Positions 25,834 to 34,665 of a DNA stretch of 64,000 nt are shown here, in pieces. The translations under genes were made by a program, and so were the position numbers. This DNA is from Tenggerimyces sp963762635. Lineage in GTDB: Bacteria; Actinomycetota; Actinomycetes; Propionibacteriales; Actinopolymorphaceae. The notes under the pieces were generated by a model. The model saw only the letters and a program-made list of their open reading frames with translations, was not told the origin of the DNA and made no database searches. The DNA lies in the NCBI GenBank assembly GCA_963762635.1, contig CAVXLQ010000004.1, forward strand, positions 558,001-622,000, given 5' to 3'. How positions within the stretch are numbered: position 1 is the first letter of the stretch; each line of letters begins with the position of its first letter.

Positions 25834-26411
25834 ACGAGGCCTGGCTCATCGTGGGCCTGGGCAACCCAGGCTCCACGTACGCCGGACACCGGCACAACAT
25901 CGGCCACGAGGTGGTCGACCTGCTCGCCGAACGGATGGGCGCGAAGTTCAAGCGACACCTTCGCGCCCGTTCCGACCTCGTCGAGGGACGCATCGGCGGC
26001 ATGCCCGGGACGAAGGCGGTCCTGGCCAAGCCGCGCTCGTACATGAACGAGTCCGGCGGTCCCGTCGCGAGCGTCCTCAAGACCTTCAAGATCGAGCCCG
26101 AACACCTGATCGTCGTCCACGACGAGCTCGACCTCCCGTACGGAACGCTGCGGCTGAAGAAGGACGGCGGCGACAACGGGCACAACGGGTTGAAGAGCGT
26201 GCGCCGCTCGATCGGCACCGGCGACTACTACCGGATCCGCTTCGGCATCGGCCGTCCGCCGGGTCGCCAGGATCCCGCCGACTTCGTACTGTCACCGTTC
26301 GGCAGCGCTGAGCGCAAGGAGCTCGCGTACTTCGTCGACCGTGCCGCCGACTCGATCGAGGCGTTGATCGAGGACGGATTCGAAAAGGCACAGAATAGTT
26401 ATCACGCCTGA
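25830..26411 (+). CDS. pth: Peptidyl-tRNA hydrolase
   Basis: A 193-residue enzyme that recycles tRNA from prematurely released peptidyl-tRNA. Signature blocks are VGLGNPGSTYAGHRHNIGHE with catalytic His22, PRSYMNESGGPV, VVHDELDLPYGTLRLKKDGG with the conserved Asp, and GHNGLKSVRRSIGTGDYYRI. The start GTG overlaps the rplY stop. In many actinobacteria this gene is followed within a few genes by mfd; here about 22 kb intervenes, most of it the polysaccharide locus. Confidence 0.97.
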   Translation: MNEAWLIVGLGNPGSTYAGHRHNIGHEVVDLLAERMGAKFKRHLRARSDLVEGRIGGMPGTKAVLAKPRSYMNESGGPVASVLKTFKIEPEHLIVVHDELDLPYGTLRLKKDGGDNGHNGLKSVRRSIGTGDYYRIRFGIGRPPGRQDPADFVLSPFGSAERKELAYFVDRAADSIEALIEDGFEKAQNSYHA

Positions 26412-26449
26412 CGTTAACCTTCTGTTCTTTTCTGCCGTTGTCCTCATAG

Positions 26450-26484
26450 GGAACCCGTCCGGAATGGGGTCAGGCCGGGGTTCC
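26450..26484. promoter_or_regulatory. Inverted repeat upstream of the polysaccharide locus
   Basis: GGAACCC (26450-26456) and GGGTTCC (26478-26484) form perfect 7-bp arms 21 bases apart in the 117-bp gap between pth and the sugar transferase gene. A T-rich stretch precedes it. It may be the pth terminator or an operator for the locus; the sequence does not decide between these. Confidence 0.35.
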
Positions 26485-26528
26485 TGACATTCAGGCAAGA
26501 GGGCAGCAGGGCACGCTGGGGGAGAGAT

Positions 26529-28025
26529 GTGCCTTGCTCTGGGGGAGGATTGGCACACTTGTCCGTCAGCGAGATTCCGCGACCCCTCATACAGGGGATC
26601 AGGGCACAGCGGACCGCGGTCGAACACGGCTCGCGGGCCTGGGAACGCCGCTACCAGCGGCAGCTTGTCGCACTCGACCTCGCGATCGTCGCGCTGGCCG
26701 GGTGGCTCGCCTACGTGCTCCGCTTCGGCATCGAGGCAGAGCTCAAGCACGTCGCGATCGCGGTGGTGCTCCCGTTCGCCTGGCTCTTCGCCATGCAGGC
26801 AGGGCGCGGGTACGAGCAGCGCTACCTCTACGTCGGCAGCGACGAGTACCGCCGCGTGCTCGCCGTCGGCGCGACGCTGATCGCCTTGCTGGCAACGGTT
26901 TCCTACGCCACGATGGCCGAGATCTCGCGGTTCTACATGGTCACCGCGCTGGTCCTCGCGATCGGCTTGGACCTCACCGGACGTTACGCACTCCGCCGAA
27001 TCCTCCACCACCGTTGGCGATCCGGCCGCAGTCTGCATCGGGTCGTGCTCGTCGGGTACGAGCGAACGGTTGCCGAGGCCACCCGCCGACTCGCCGCCGA
27101 CCAGCGCCACGGCCTGCGAGTCGTCGCGGCTTGCCTGCCGCCGGATCGGAACCGGCACCGGCTGAACGACGTCGACGTTCCCGTGCTCGGCACGTTCCTC
27201 GACATTCCCGAGGCGGTCGAGTCGGCCCGCGCCGACACCGTCGCGGTCCTGCCCTGCCCGGAGATGGACGGGCTCGCGCTGCGTCGACTCGCCTGGGAGC
27301 TGGAGCAAACTCACACCAGGCTGTTGATCTCGCCCGGCCTGCTCGACGTCGCCGGCCCACGGACGACGGTCCGCCCGATGTCCGGTCTGCCGCTGCTGCA
27401 CGTCGAGCACGCGGAGCTGTCCGGCCCGCGCCGGCTGGTCAAGGCGCTGCTCGACCGGGTGGTCTCCGCCGTCGCGACCCTCGTGCTCGCCCCGCTCCTG
27501 CTGGTGATCGCGCTCGCGATTCGCCTGGACAGCAAGGGTCCCGCGCTGTTCCACCAGGTCCGCGTGGGCAAGGGCGGCAAAGAGTTCGTGGTCTACAAGT
27601 TCCGCACGATGGTCACCGATGCCGAGGAACTGCTCGGGGAGCTCGAGGGCGACGACGACGGCAACGGCGTGCTGTTCAAGCTGCGCCAGGACCCGCGCGT
27701 CACTCGGGTCGGAAGGCTGCTGCGGCGTACGTCGCTCGACGAGCTCCCGCAGCTGCTGAACGTTCTCCGCGGCGAGATGTCGCTCGTCGGGCCACGCCCG
27801 CCACTGCCGGCCGAGGTGGACCGCTACGGTGTCGACGTGCGACGCCGACTCGCAGTGCGGCCCGGCATCACCGGGCTCTGGCAGGTCAGCGGCCGAAGCG
27901 ACCTTTCGTGGGACGAGTCGGTGCGCCTCGACCTCACATATGTGGAGAACTGGACGTTCTGGCTCGACCTGGTGATCTTGGTCAAGACCGTGCGTGCGGT
28001 GGCCAAGGGGACCGGAGCGTACTGA
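26529..28025 (+). CDS. Polyprenyl-phosphate sugar-1-phosphate transferase (exopolysaccharide initiation)
   Basis: A 498-residue WbaP/WcaJ-type protein that should load the first sugar phosphate onto undecaprenyl phosphate at the membrane. Four N-terminal spans (about 45-145) and a Rossmann-like middle precede another span (LLDRVVSAVATLVLAPLLLV). The bacterial sugar transferase domain follows, with GKEFVVYKFRTM, DELPQLLNVLRGEMSLVGPR and RPGITGLWQVSGRSDLSWDE. GTG 26529 follows GGGGGAGA. TTG 26559 after GGGGGAGGA is an equally credible start. The stop overlaps the next ATG (TGATG). It is the first gene of the locus. Confidence 0.92.
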   Translation: MPCSGGGLAHLSVSEIPRPLIQGIRAQRTAVEHGSRAWERRYQRQLVALDLAIVALAGWLAYVLRFGIEAELKHVAIAVVLPFAWLFAMQAGRGYEQRYLYVGSDEYRRVLAVGATLIALLATVSYATMAEISRFYMVTALVLAIGLDLTGRYALRRILHHRWRSGRSLHRVVLVGYERTVAEATRRLAADQRHGLRVVAACLPPDRNRHRLNDVDVPVLGTFLDIPEAVESARADTVAVLPCPEMDGLALRRLAWELEQTHTRLLISPGLLDVAGPRTTVRPMSGLPLLHVEHAELSGPRRLVKALLDRVVSAVATLVLAPLLLVIALAIRLDSKGPALFHQVRVGKGGKEFVVYKFRTMVTDAEELLGELEGDDDGNGVLFKLRQDPRVTRVGRLLRRTSLDELPQLLNVLRGEMSLVGPRPPLPAEVDRYGVDVRRRLAVRPGITGLWQVSGRSDLSWDESVRLDLTYVENWTFWLDLVILVKTVRAVAKGTGAY

Positions 28026-28918
28026 TGCGTTGGCTCGTCCCCCTGGTTCTGCTGGCTCTGCTTGCCGGCTGCGCGAACGACGCGACGCGGCCGAAGGCCA
28101 AGCCGTCCCCCGTCGCGGCGACGACCGGTCCGGCCGCCGTCCTCGCGTGGCAGGACCCCGACCTCGCCGAGTCCAGCGGGCTCGCGGCCGGACCGAACGG
28201 GCTGCTCTGGACCGTCAACGACGCCGGCGGCGAGCCGATCGTGTACGGCGTGAACGGCAAGGGCGAGACGGTCACCCGCGTTCGCGCCGGTGAGGGGCAG
28301 ACCGACTGGGAAGACCTCGCCATCGCGAACGGGCAGATCTACGTGGCCGATACCGGCGACGCGTACTTCGAGAACAAACAAAGTGGTGCCGGGCTGCGCC
28401 AAGATGTCGCCGTGCTCCGGTTCGCGCTGCCGAGCCGGCCGGCTACCGCGGACGCCACCGAGCTCGTCACCTGGCGGGCCCGTTTCCCCAGTACGTACGT
28501 GCCGAACGTCGAATCGATCCTCGTCGCGCCGAAGACCGGGCAGGTCTTCCTGGTCACGAAGGTCGAGAAGCCCGGCAAGCCGGCAGAGGTCTGGGCGTTC
28601 CCGTCGAAGCCATCGACGACGAGCGTCAACCAGCTCCGGCGGATCGCAACCCTCAACAAAACAAAGCTGTCTGGCGGTGCTTGGTCGCCCGACGGGAGGC
28701 TTCTCGCACTGCGGGATGCCACGACGGCGTACGTATGGAAGGCCGGTGCGTCGCCCGATCTCGCCGAGGTGTTTACTCATCCGCCTACGGACATCCCTCT
28801 GCCGTCACAGCGGCAAGGGGAAGGCATGACGTTCAGCGAGGACGGGCACGCGCTTCTGGTCAGCTCGGAGGGGCGCGGTTCCGAGGTATGGCGCATTCCA
28901 CTTCCACAACCTGAGTAA
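28025..28918 (+). CDS. Secreted lipoprotein with beta-propeller-like repeats
   Basis: A protein of 297 residues with a lipoprotein signal: MRWLVPLVLLALLAGCAN, lipobox LAGC with Cys16. The mature part has strand-turn motifs such as SSGLAAGPNGLLWTVNDAGG, TDWEDLAIANGQIYVADTGD and GGAWSPDGRLLALRDATTAY, consistent with a propeller on the outer face of the membrane. No enzymatic residues recognised. It overlaps the sugar transferase gene by one base, so it is probably part of the polysaccharide operon, but its role there is unknown. Confidence 0.82.
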   Translation: MRWLVPLVLLALLAGCANDATRPKAKPSPVAATTGPAAVLAWQDPDLAESSGLAAGPNGLLWTVNDAGGEPIVYGVNGKGETVTRVRAGEGQTDWEDLAIANGQIYVADTGDAYFENKQSGAGLRQDVAVLRFALPSRPATADATELVTWRARFPSTYVPNVESILVAPKTGQVFLVTKVEKPGKPAEVWAFPSKPSTTSVNQLRRIATLNKTKLSGGAWSPDGRLLALRDATTAYVWKAGASPDLAEVFTHPPTDIPLPSQRQGEGMTFSEDGHALLVSSEGRGSEVWRIPLPQPE

Positions 28919-28994
28919 CGGTTGGGGAAAACCGCTATGCACAAGCAGGAACGCCGGCACACTGGCACGGGGAAGGGGCCAGAGGAGGCCATGC

Positions 28995-31823
28995 ATGAAG
29001 TTTCGTAGGATTCTCGCCGCGACAGTCGCGGCGGCTAGCGGTGTGCTCATCGTGCTGCCGCCGTCGACGGCTCAAGCGGCGGATCCGCCTCCCCCGACGG
29101 GTCTCACCAGTGTGACCGCGTCGCCCTCGTGCTGGGCGATCAAGCAGTCGCACCCGAACTCGCCGAACGGCGTCTACTGGTTGCAGACGGCGAAGCTCGT
29201 GTCGCCGCAGCAGTTCTACTGCGACATGACGACCGACGGCGGCGGCTGGGTGCTGGTCGCTCGCGGCCGGCAGGGCTGGAACTGGTCGTACAACGGCCAG
29301 GGCACCCCCGCCGCGGTGCGCACCACGACGACCGGCACGGGTGCGTTCACCCCGGCCGCGTTGCCGGCGAAGACGATCGACGGCCTGCTCGACGGCGGCC
29401 GCGTCGACTCGCTCGTGGACGGCGTGCGCTTCCGCCGCGCGACGGACTCCGCGGGAGACAACTGGCAGGAGATGCGGTGGCGGTTCGCCAAGCGTGACCG
29501 CTGGTCCTGGATGATCTCCGCCGGACACCCGATCGCACAGTTCACCATCGACGGCGTCAACCGCGGCAGCGGCAGCAGCCGATCCTGGGCGAACGACAAC
29601 AGCTACCGGTACGTCGCGACCGCGCGCATCCAGCAGCACGGCTGGGCCGCCGGGTTCTCGTTCGGCCCCACCATCGGTGGCGCCAACAACACGACGAGCT
29701 ACCTGTGGGAGTACGCGTCGGAGAACGCCGCGATCCCGTTCACGCAGGTCTTCATCAGGCCGCGAATCACCGAGGACACGTTCGACGAGATCTCGGCCGC
29801 CGGCACGCCCGCCAAGACGCTGAGCCCGCTGATGGACTCCAAGACCGTCAACACCACGCCCTGGGGTGTGACCGGCTGCATCGGCGGCTGCACCGAGCTC
29901 AACCTCGAGGCCGAGGGGCTCGCACAGGTCGGCAACACGATGTTCGTCGGCGGCGCGTTCCAGTACGTCCAGAAGGGCGCCAACCCGGCAGCGGGGGAGA
30001 AGGTCGAGCAGCGCTACCTCGCCGGCTTCGACGTCAACACCGGCGAGTGGCGCAGTGGGTTCCGGCCGGTGGTCAACGGCCTGGTGTGGGATCTGGCGAA
30101 GACGCCCGACAACAAGCTGATCATCTCTGGCGACTTCACGACCGTGAACGGTGTCGCGGTCGGCGGCCTCGCCAAGCTCGACCCGGTGACCGGCGCGGTC
30201 GACCCGAAGTGGCGGTCGAACGTGCTGAACGGCACCGCTCGAGGACGCGCTCGGGCGATCGACGTCCAGGGCAGCTGGCTGTACGTGGGTGGCGACTTCA
30301 CCCGCATCACCGGCGGCGACCCGACCGCGGGTGCGCTGTTCGGGCCCGTGACGGTGGGACGCGCGGCGCGCGTCAACGTCGCGAACGGCCGCCCCGACGG
30401 CACGTGGAAGCCCAACTTCAACGGCAGCATCATCGAGCTCGACGCGAGCGACCGTAACGACCGCGTCTACTTCTCCGGCTACTTCACCACCGTCAATGGC
30501 ATCACCGGCACCAACAAGGTCGCGGTGATCGACGTGACGGGCGGCGGCGCGCTCACGCCGGGCATGAAGAAGTGGGTGCCTTCGTCGCCCACGGTCGACA
30601 AGCAGTACCAGCAGACGATCATGGAGATCGGCGACAGCGTCTGGGTCGGCGGCTCGGAGCACATCCTGGGCAAGTACGACCGCGACGACTTCACGTTCGA
30701 GCGCTCGTTCACCACGAGCCAGGGCGGCGACTTCCAGGCCCTCGGCGTCGTCAACGGCATCGTCTACGCCTCCTGCCACTGCGCGGAGAACATGTGGCAG
30801 GACTCGTCGTCCTGGCCGACGCCGAGCCCGACCTGGACACAGGTCGACGGCGTGACGTTCGTCGGCGCGTTCGACGCCGTGACCGGCGACTACCTGCCGG
30901 AGTTCTTCCCGACCCTCAAGGCCCGTGGCGGGTTGGGGCCGTGGGAGCTGACGACGGACACGAACGGCTGCCTGTGGTTCGGCGGCGACCTGATCCAGGG
31001 GTCGTACCAGACGTCGTCGTACCAATGGCTCGGCGGCTTCGGCAAGTTCTGCGGGCGGGACACCGTCGCGCCGACCAAGCCGACGAACCTCAAGGCGACG
31101 GCCGGCAGCGGCGCGGGCGTCTCGCTCACGTGGGGCGCGTCGACCGACAACCGCGGCAGCCTCAGCTACCAGGTCCTGCGCAACGACCGGGTGATCGCGA
31201 CGGTGTCGACGACCTCGTTCAACGACACGACGGCGACGCAGGCCGGCCGGTACTTCGTCCGCGCGATCGACACCGCCGGCAACGTGGGCGCCTCGACCGC
31301 CGGTGTCACGGGTGGCCCGAAGACCACGCTGATCAGCTACAACTCCAGCTGGGCTTGGGCATTCGACGGTGTGGACCGGGGTACGGCGTGGAAGAACACG
31401 TCGTTCGACGACTCCGCTTGGGCTCGCGCGCCGGCCGAGTTCGGGTTCGGCGACAGCGACGAGGAGACGGTGATCTCGACCGGGACGCCTCGCCCGTTGA
31501 CGTCCTACTTCCGGAAGACGTTCGAGGTCTCCGACCCTGATCTGCTCACCACGCTGACGCTCAACCTGATCCGCGACGACGGCGCTGCCGTCTACCTCAA
31601 CGGCACCGAGGTCGCCCGGACCAACCTGCCGGCGGGCGCGTTGACGATCACCACGAAGGCGTCGACCGGCATCAGCGACCGGGCCGCGGAGACCACGCCG
31701 GTCTCGTTCACGATCCCCAAGTCGGCTTTGGTGGCGGGGACGAACACGATCGCGGTCGAGATGCACAACCTCGAGGCCTCGGGCTCCGACCTGAGCTTCG
31801 ATCTGCAGCTGTTAGGACAGTGA
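28995..31823 (+). CDS. Large secreted protein: fibrinogen-like domain, propeller-like repeats, FN3, C-terminal jelly roll
   Basis: A 942-residue exported protein. The signal peptide is MKFRRILAATVAAASGVLIV, cleaved near AQA at 28. A fibrinogen-like domain starts about residue 55 (QFYCDMTTDGGGWVLVARG at 73-91). Residues about 290-680 contain repeats of the type VGNTMFVGGAFQYV, LIISGDFTTVNG and LYVGGDFTRITGG, matching delta-60/propeller repeats. A fibronectin type III domain is about 690-772. A carbohydrate-binding-like jelly roll follows to the end (LTLNLIRDDGAAVYLNGTEV). ATG 28995 has GAGGAGG just upstream. Its place in the locus suggests a surface protein that binds the polysaccharide; that is inference. 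Confidence 0.88.
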   Translation: MKFRRILAATVAAASGVLIVLPPSTAQAADPPPPTGLTSVTASPSCWAIKQSHPNSPNGVYWLQTAKLVSPQQFYCDMTTDGGGWVLVARGRQGWNWSYNGQGTPAAVRTTTTGTGAFTPAALPAKTIDGLLDGGRVDSLVDGVRFRRATDSAGDNWQEMRWRFAKRDRWSWMISAGHPIAQFTIDGVNRGSGSSRSWANDNSYRYVATARIQQHGWAAGFSFGPTIGGANNTTSYLWEYASENAAIPFTQVFIRPRITEDTFDEISAAGTPAKTLSPLMDSKTVNTTPWGVTGCIGGCTELNLEAEGLAQVGNTMFVGGAFQYVQKGANPAAGEKVEQRYLAGFDVNTGEWRSGFRPVVNGLVWDLAKTPDNKLIISGDFTTVNGVAVGGLAKLDPVTGAVDPKWRSNVLNGTARGRARAIDVQGSWLYVGGDFTRITGGDPTAGALFGPVTVGRAARVNVANGRPDGTWKPNFNGSIIELDASDRNDRVYFSGYFTTVNGITGTNKVAVIDVTGGGALTPGMKKWVPSSPTVDKQYQQTIMEIGDSVWVGGSEHILGKYDRDDFTFERSFTTSQGGDFQALGVVNGIVYASCHCAENMWQDSSSWPTPSPTWTQVDGVTFVGAFDAVTGDYLPEFFPTLKARGGLGPWELTTDTNGCLWFGGDLIQGSYQTSSYQWLGGFGKFCGRDTVAPTKPTNLKATAGSGAGVSLTWGASTDNRGSLSYQVLRNDRVIATVSTTSFNDTTATQAGRYFVRAIDTAGNVGASTAGVTGGPKTTLISYNSSWAWAFDGVDRGTAWKNTSFDDSAWARAPAEFGFGDSDEETVISTGTPRPLTSYFRKTFEVSDPDLLTTLTLNLIRDDGAAVYLNGTEVARTNLPAGALTITTKASTGISDRAAETTPVSFTIPKSALVAGTNTIAVEMHNLEASGSDLSFDLQLLGQ

Positions 31824-31824
31824 C

Positions 31825-32640
31825 ATGGCCGCACGGGGACGGTTTCGGGAGTTCGCGCGGGGAGTCAACCGGGCGCTGAACTCGTACGGCATCGACCTGC
31901 GGACGACTGCCGCCGCGTTGCGTGGGACGCCGACGTTCCTGCGCAACCGGCGGACGTTCCGCCGGCTCGCCGCGCAGCACGGGCATCGCGACTTCGTGTG
32001 GGCCGCACCGTTCCCCGCGCCGGGCGACCGGTACGTGGAGAGCGGCTCGGCGTCCGGCCACTACTTCCACCAGGATCTCCTTGTGGCGCAGCAGATTCGC
32101 ATGGCGTCGCCCGCGCGGCACGTCGATGTGGGATCGCGCGTGGACGGGCTGATCGCGCACGTGGCGGCGTTCCGGGACGTCGAGGTCTTCGACATCCGTC
32201 CGCTCAATACGTCCGCGCGGGGGATCGAGTTCCGGCAGCTCGACCTGAGCTCGCTGCCTGCGGAGTACGTCGAGTACACCGACTCGTTGTCGTGCCTGCA
32301 CACGCTGGAGCACTTCGGGCTCGGGCGGTACGGCGACACGCTCGACTACCGCGGCTACCTCGCGGGCTGGGACTCGCTGTGGCGTTTGCTCAAGCCTGGT
32401 GGGTCGTTCTACTTCTCGGTGCCGATGGGGCAGGTGCAGCGGATCGAGTTCGACGCGCACCGGGTCTTCTCGTTGCCGTACCTGCTCGAGCTCATCGACG
32501 AGCGGTACGACGTGAAGATGTTCTCCTACGTGGACGACGCGGGCGAGGTGCACATCGACGTGCCGGCCGACTCGGCCGGCGCGAGTGAGACGTTCGGATT
32601 GCGAATGGGTTGTGGCATCTTCACATTGCAGAAGCGGTAA
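31825..32640 (+). CDS. DUF268 / methyltransferase-like protein
   Basis: A 271-residue protein of the DUF268 type found in polysaccharide loci. Core blocks are ARHVDVGSRVDGLIAHVAAF, DVEVFDIRPLN, EYTDSLSCLHTLEHFGLGRY, and LLKPGGSFYFSVPMGQ, a methyltransferase-like motif sequence. A SAM-dependent sugar methylation role is plausible but not proven for this family, and motif I is altered (VDVGSRVDG). ATG 31825 begins one base after the previous stop. The 3' end overlaps the convergent fcl gene by 20 bases. Confidence 0.8.
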   Translation: MAARGRFREFARGVNRALNSYGIDLRTTAAALRGTPTFLRNRRTFRRLAAQHGHRDFVWAAPFPAPGDRYVESGSASGHYFHQDLLVAQQIRMASPARHVDVGSRVDGLIAHVAAFRDVEVFDIRPLNTSARGIEFRQLDLSSLPAEYVEYTDSLSCLHTLEHFGLGRYGDTLDYRGYLAGWDSLWRLLKPGGSFYFSVPMGQVQRIEFDAHRVFSLPYLLELIDERYDVKMFSYVDDAGEVHIDVPADSAGASETFGLRMGCGIFTLQKR

Positions 32641-33559
32641 ACCACTCGTAGGTGTCGCGGATCCCTTGTCGCAAAGGGATTTCCGCGTTCCAGCCGAGCT
32701 TGTGGAGCCTGCTCACGTCGAGCAGCTTCCTCGGCGTGCCGTCGGGCTTGCTGGTGTCCCACTCCAGCGTGCCCTCGTAGCCGACGATCTCGGCGACCAG
32801 CTCGGCCAGCTCTTTGATCGGGAGGTCCTCGCCGACGCCGACGTTGATCGGGGCGGGGTCGTCGTAGTTCTCCAGCAGGAACAGGCAGGCGCGGGCGAGG
32901 TCGTCGACATGCAGGAACTCGCGGCGCGGGGAGCCGGTGCCCCAGAGGGTGACGCTCTTCGCCTTGGCCTGCTTGGCCTCGTGGAACCTGCGGATCATCG
33001 CGGGGAGCACGTGCGAGGTCTCGAGGTCGAAGTTGTCGTTCGGCCCGTACAGGTTGGTCGGCATCGCCGAGATGTACGGGACGCCGTACTGGCGCCGCAT
33101 GCCCTGGACCTGCATGACGCCGGCGATCTTGGCGATCGCGTACGCGTCGTTGGTCGGCTCGAGCGGGCCGGTGAGCAGGCTGTCCTCGCGGATCGGCTGC
33201 GGCGCGAGCTTGGGGTAGATGCAGCTGGAGCCGAGGAACAGCAGCCTCCGCACGCCGAACTCGTGCGCGGCGTCGAGCGCGTTGACCTGGATCCGTACGT
33301 TGTCGGAGAGGAACTCCGCGGGGGCGGTGGCGTTGGCCATGATCCCGCCGACCTTGGCCGCGGCGAGGACCACGGTGTCGGGGCGAGTCTTGGCGAAGTA
33401 CGCGAACGTCGCGTCCCGGTCGCGCAGGTCGAGCTCCTTGGAGCTTTGGCCGACCAGGTTGGTGAAACCGTCGCGTTCGAGGTGGCGCCAGACGGCGGAC
33501 CCGACCAGGCCCCGGTGGCCGGCGACGTAGACGGTGGCATCCCGGTCGAGCGTGGTCAT
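32621..33559 (-). CDS. fcl: GDP-L-fucose synthase (epimerase/reductase)
   Basis: A 312-residue extended SDR. The NADP motif is VYVAGHRGLVGSAVWRHLE, followed by LDLRDRDATFAYFAKTRPD, AAKVGGIMAN, the catalytic serine region FLGSSCIYPKLAPQPI and the Y-x-x-x-K in DAYAIAKIAG. It converts GDP-4-keto-6-deoxymannose to GDP-L-fucose, completing the pathway begun by the divergent gmd product. ATG 33559 is chosen because it precedes the Rossmann motif directly; the extra 23 codons upstream overlap the gmd promoter region. Confidence 0.94.
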   Translation of the reverse strand: MTTLDRDATVYVAGHRGLVGSAVWRHLERDGFTNLVGQSSKELDLRDRDATFAYFAKTRPDTVVLAAAKVGGIMANATAPAEFLSDNVRIQVNALDAAHEFGVRRLLFLGSSCIYPKLAPQPIREDSLLTGPLEPTNDAYAIAKIAGVMQVQGMRRQYGVPYISAMPTNLYGPNDNFDLETSHVLPAMIRRFHEAKQAKAKSVTLWGTGSPRREFLHVDDLARACLFLLENYDDPAPINVGVGEDLPIKELAELVAEIVGYEGTLEWDTSKPDGTPRKLLDVSRLHKLGWNAEIPLRQGIRDTYEWFTASAM

Positions 33560-33645
33560 GCCGTGAACATTACCTATTCGGTGCCGATCGGGTGGTCTGT
33601 TCTGTACCGTCATTGCAAGAAAGAGCACGTCGGAGGGGATTTGCG

Positions 33646-34665
33646 GTGAAACGGGCGCTCATCACGGGGATCACGGGTCAGGACGGTTCGTACCTTGCCG
33701 AGCTGTTGCTCGCCAAGGGGTACGAGGTCCACGGGCTGATCAGGCGGGCGTCGACGTTCAACACCCACCGCATCGACCACCTCTATCAGGACCCGCACGA
33801 GTCGGCGGCGCGGCTGTTCCTGCATCACGGCGACCTCACCGACGGCTCGGCGATCATGTCGCTGGTGGCGCGGCTGCAGCCGGACGAGATCTACCACCTG
33901 GCGGCGCAGTCGCACGTGCGGGTGTCGTTCGACCAGCCCGAGTACACCGGCGACGTGACGGGCGTGGGGACGACGCGGCTGCTGGAGGCGATCCGTTCGA
34001 CGGGGGTCTCGACGCGGTTCTACCAGGCTTCGTCGTCGGAGATGTTCGGCGCCTCGCCGGCGCCGCAGTCGGAGGAGACGCCGTTCTATCCGCGATCGCC
34101 TTACGGTGCTGCGAAGCTCTACGCGTACTGGATGACGCGGAACTACCGCGAGGCGTACGGGATGTTCGCGGTGAACGGGATCCTGTTCAACCACGAGTCG
34201 CCGCGGCGCGGTGAGACTTTCGTGACGCGGAAGATCACGCGGGCGGTGGCGCGGATCAAGCTGGGGCTCGAGTCCTCGCTCTACTTGGGGAATCTCGACG
34301 CGGTGCGCGACTGGGGTTACGCACCGGAGTACGTCGACGCGATGTGGCGGATGCTGCAGGCAGACGAGGCGCGCGACTACGTGGTGGCGACGGGGACCCG
34401 GTTCTCGGTGCGCGACTTCGTCCAGGCGGCGTTCGCCTGCGTGGAGCTGGACTGGGAGAAGTACATCCGCTACGACGCGCGCTACGAGCGGCCGACCGAG
34501 GTCGACGAGCTGATCGGCGACGCGTCGCTGGCGCGCAAGGAGCTGGGCTGGGAAGCGCGGGTGCACGCGCCGGAGCTGGTCCGGATCATGGTCGAGGCCG
34601 ACGTCCAGCGGCTGACCGAGGAGCTGGACGGCTCGGCCGCGCGGCGGCCGAGGTACGACCCATGA
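33646..34665 (+). CDS. gmd: GDP-mannose 4,6-dehydratase
   Basis: A 339-residue dehydratase making GDP-4-keto-6-deoxy-D-mannose. It shows ALITGITGQDGSYLAELLL, the RRASTFNTHRIDHLYQDPHE substrate loop, QASSSEMFGASPAPQSEETP with the catalytic Ser/Glu, SPYGAAKLYAYW with Tyr and Lys, and NHESPRRGETFVTRKITRAV. The GTG start at 33646 follows a GGAGGGG ribosome site. The stop overlaps the fucosyltransferase ATG (ATGA). With fcl it supplies GDP-L-fucose for the adjacent GT11 enzyme. Confidence 0.95.
   Translation: MKRALITGITGQDGSYLAELLLAKGYEVHGLIRRASTFNTHRIDHLYQDPHESAARLFLHHGDLTDGSAIMSLVARLQPDEIYHLAAQSHVRVSFDQPEYTGDVTGVGTTRLLEAIRSTGVSTRFYQASSSEMFGASPAPQSEETPFYPRSPYGAAKLYAYWMTRNYREAYGMFAVNGILFNHESPRRGETFVTRKITRAVARIKLGLESSLYLGNLDAVRDWGYAPEYVDAMWRMLQADEARDYVVATGTRFSVRDFVQAAFACVELDWEKYIRYDARYERPTEVDELIGDASLARKELGWEARVHAPELVRIMVEADVQRLTEELDGSAARRPRYDP

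Noticed and set aside
28935..31766. 943-codon leftward open frame
   Set aside because: Antisense to the signal-peptide-bearing fibrinogen-domain protein; composition is Arg/Val/Asp-rich, as GC-rich shadows are.
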